Shown here: positions 6,804-6,918 of the stretch, piece after piece
Position numbering within the stretch: the stretch's first letter is position 1
Layout of the letters: every line of letters begins with the position of its first letter
From: DATKEU01 sp035544495
GTDB lineage: Bacteria; Myxococcota_A; Polyangia; Fen-1088
Direction: 5' to 3'
Assembly: GCA_035544495.1 (NCBI GenBank)
Contig: DATKEU010000580.1
Location: 1 to 6,918 of the forward strand
DNA: 6,918 nucleotides
Notes under the pieces: model-generated
Seen by the model: only the letters and a program-made list of their open reading frames with translations
Told to the model about the DNA's origin: nothing
Database searches by the model: none
Translations under genes and position numbers: made by a program

Positions 6804-6918
6804 ATCCGCCGTAAGTGAAGGCGAGAGACAAGAGGAACGTCTGGCGGTTGTAGTGGCCGGTGCTGTTGCCGAGCTCGTTGACGTAGAGCGTGTAACGGGC
6901 GATCAGCTGCACGTGATC
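6802..6918 (-). CDS. C-terminal fragment of an outer-membrane beta-barrel-like protein
   Basis: Reading the minus strand from the window edge gives 38 codons and a TAA (complement of 6802-6804). The visible sequence has two stretches of alternating hydrophobic and polar residues, HVQLIARYTLYVNE and YNRQTFLLSLAFTY, joined by a polar Asn/Gly-rich turn. This looks like the last hairpin of an outer-membrane barrel, with a strand rich in aromatics close to the C-terminus as needed for BAM recognition, although the chain ends in YGG rather than a terminal Phe. The gene converges on groEL and its stop shares bases with the terminator T-run. Frame and composition support a real coding end. The specific family cannot be told from 38 residues. 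Confidence 0.65.
   Translation of the reverse strand, partial: DHVQLIARYTLYVNELGNSTGHYNRQTFLLSLAFTYGG

Overview
The window is about two thirds G+C, is densely coded, and reads like a chromosomal segment of a myxobacterium or a close relative (Myxococcota / former Deltaproteobacteria). Reasons: a TPR protein with an AgmX/PglI-like C-terminal module, a deoxynucleoside kinase linked to panB and panC, a GroEL whose apical domain matches what I remember of Myxococcus GroEL, and a CIRCE operator before groES. The taxonomic call is inference.

Layout. (1) 1-887, plus strand: 3' part of a TPR protein, cut by the window edge. (2) 958-3303, plus strand: a tight unit of deoxynucleoside kinase, panB and panC. 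The kinase-panB gap is 10 nt, and panC begins at a TTG that overlaps the panB stop. (3) 3319-4532, minus strand, convergent with panC: two unrecognised proteins overlapping by a GTGA stop/start junction, so probably translated together. (4) 4533-4747: a 215-bp, comparatively AT-rich divergent control region. It holds a likely leaderless promoter for the minus-strand pair, a set of GTTA repeats spaced by one helical turn, a heat-shock promoter, an extra inverted repeat and a near-perfect CIRCE (HrcA) operator. (5) 4748-6717, plus strand: groES-groEL, followed by a G/C hairpin and a strong intrinsic terminator. (6) 6802-6918, minus strand: the last 38 codons of an outer-membrane beta-barrel-like protein, whose stop codon lies in the terminator T-run.

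How the genes work together. PanB and PanC carry out two steps of pantothenate (coenzyme A precursor) synthesis. The kinase salvages deoxynucleosides and shares the transcription unit but not the pathway. GroES and GroEL form the cytosolic chaperonin, probably repressed by HrcA (not in this window). The unknown pair is the least explained part. It shares its upstream region with the heat-shock operon and has promoter-proximal repeats of the kind bound by OmpR/PhoB-type regulators.

There is no sign of mobile elements, CRISPR arrays, tRNA or rRNA genes. Most of the window is conserved housekeeping sequence. The points most worth following are the unknown pair with its control region, and a one-residue deletion in the GroEL substrate-binding region.
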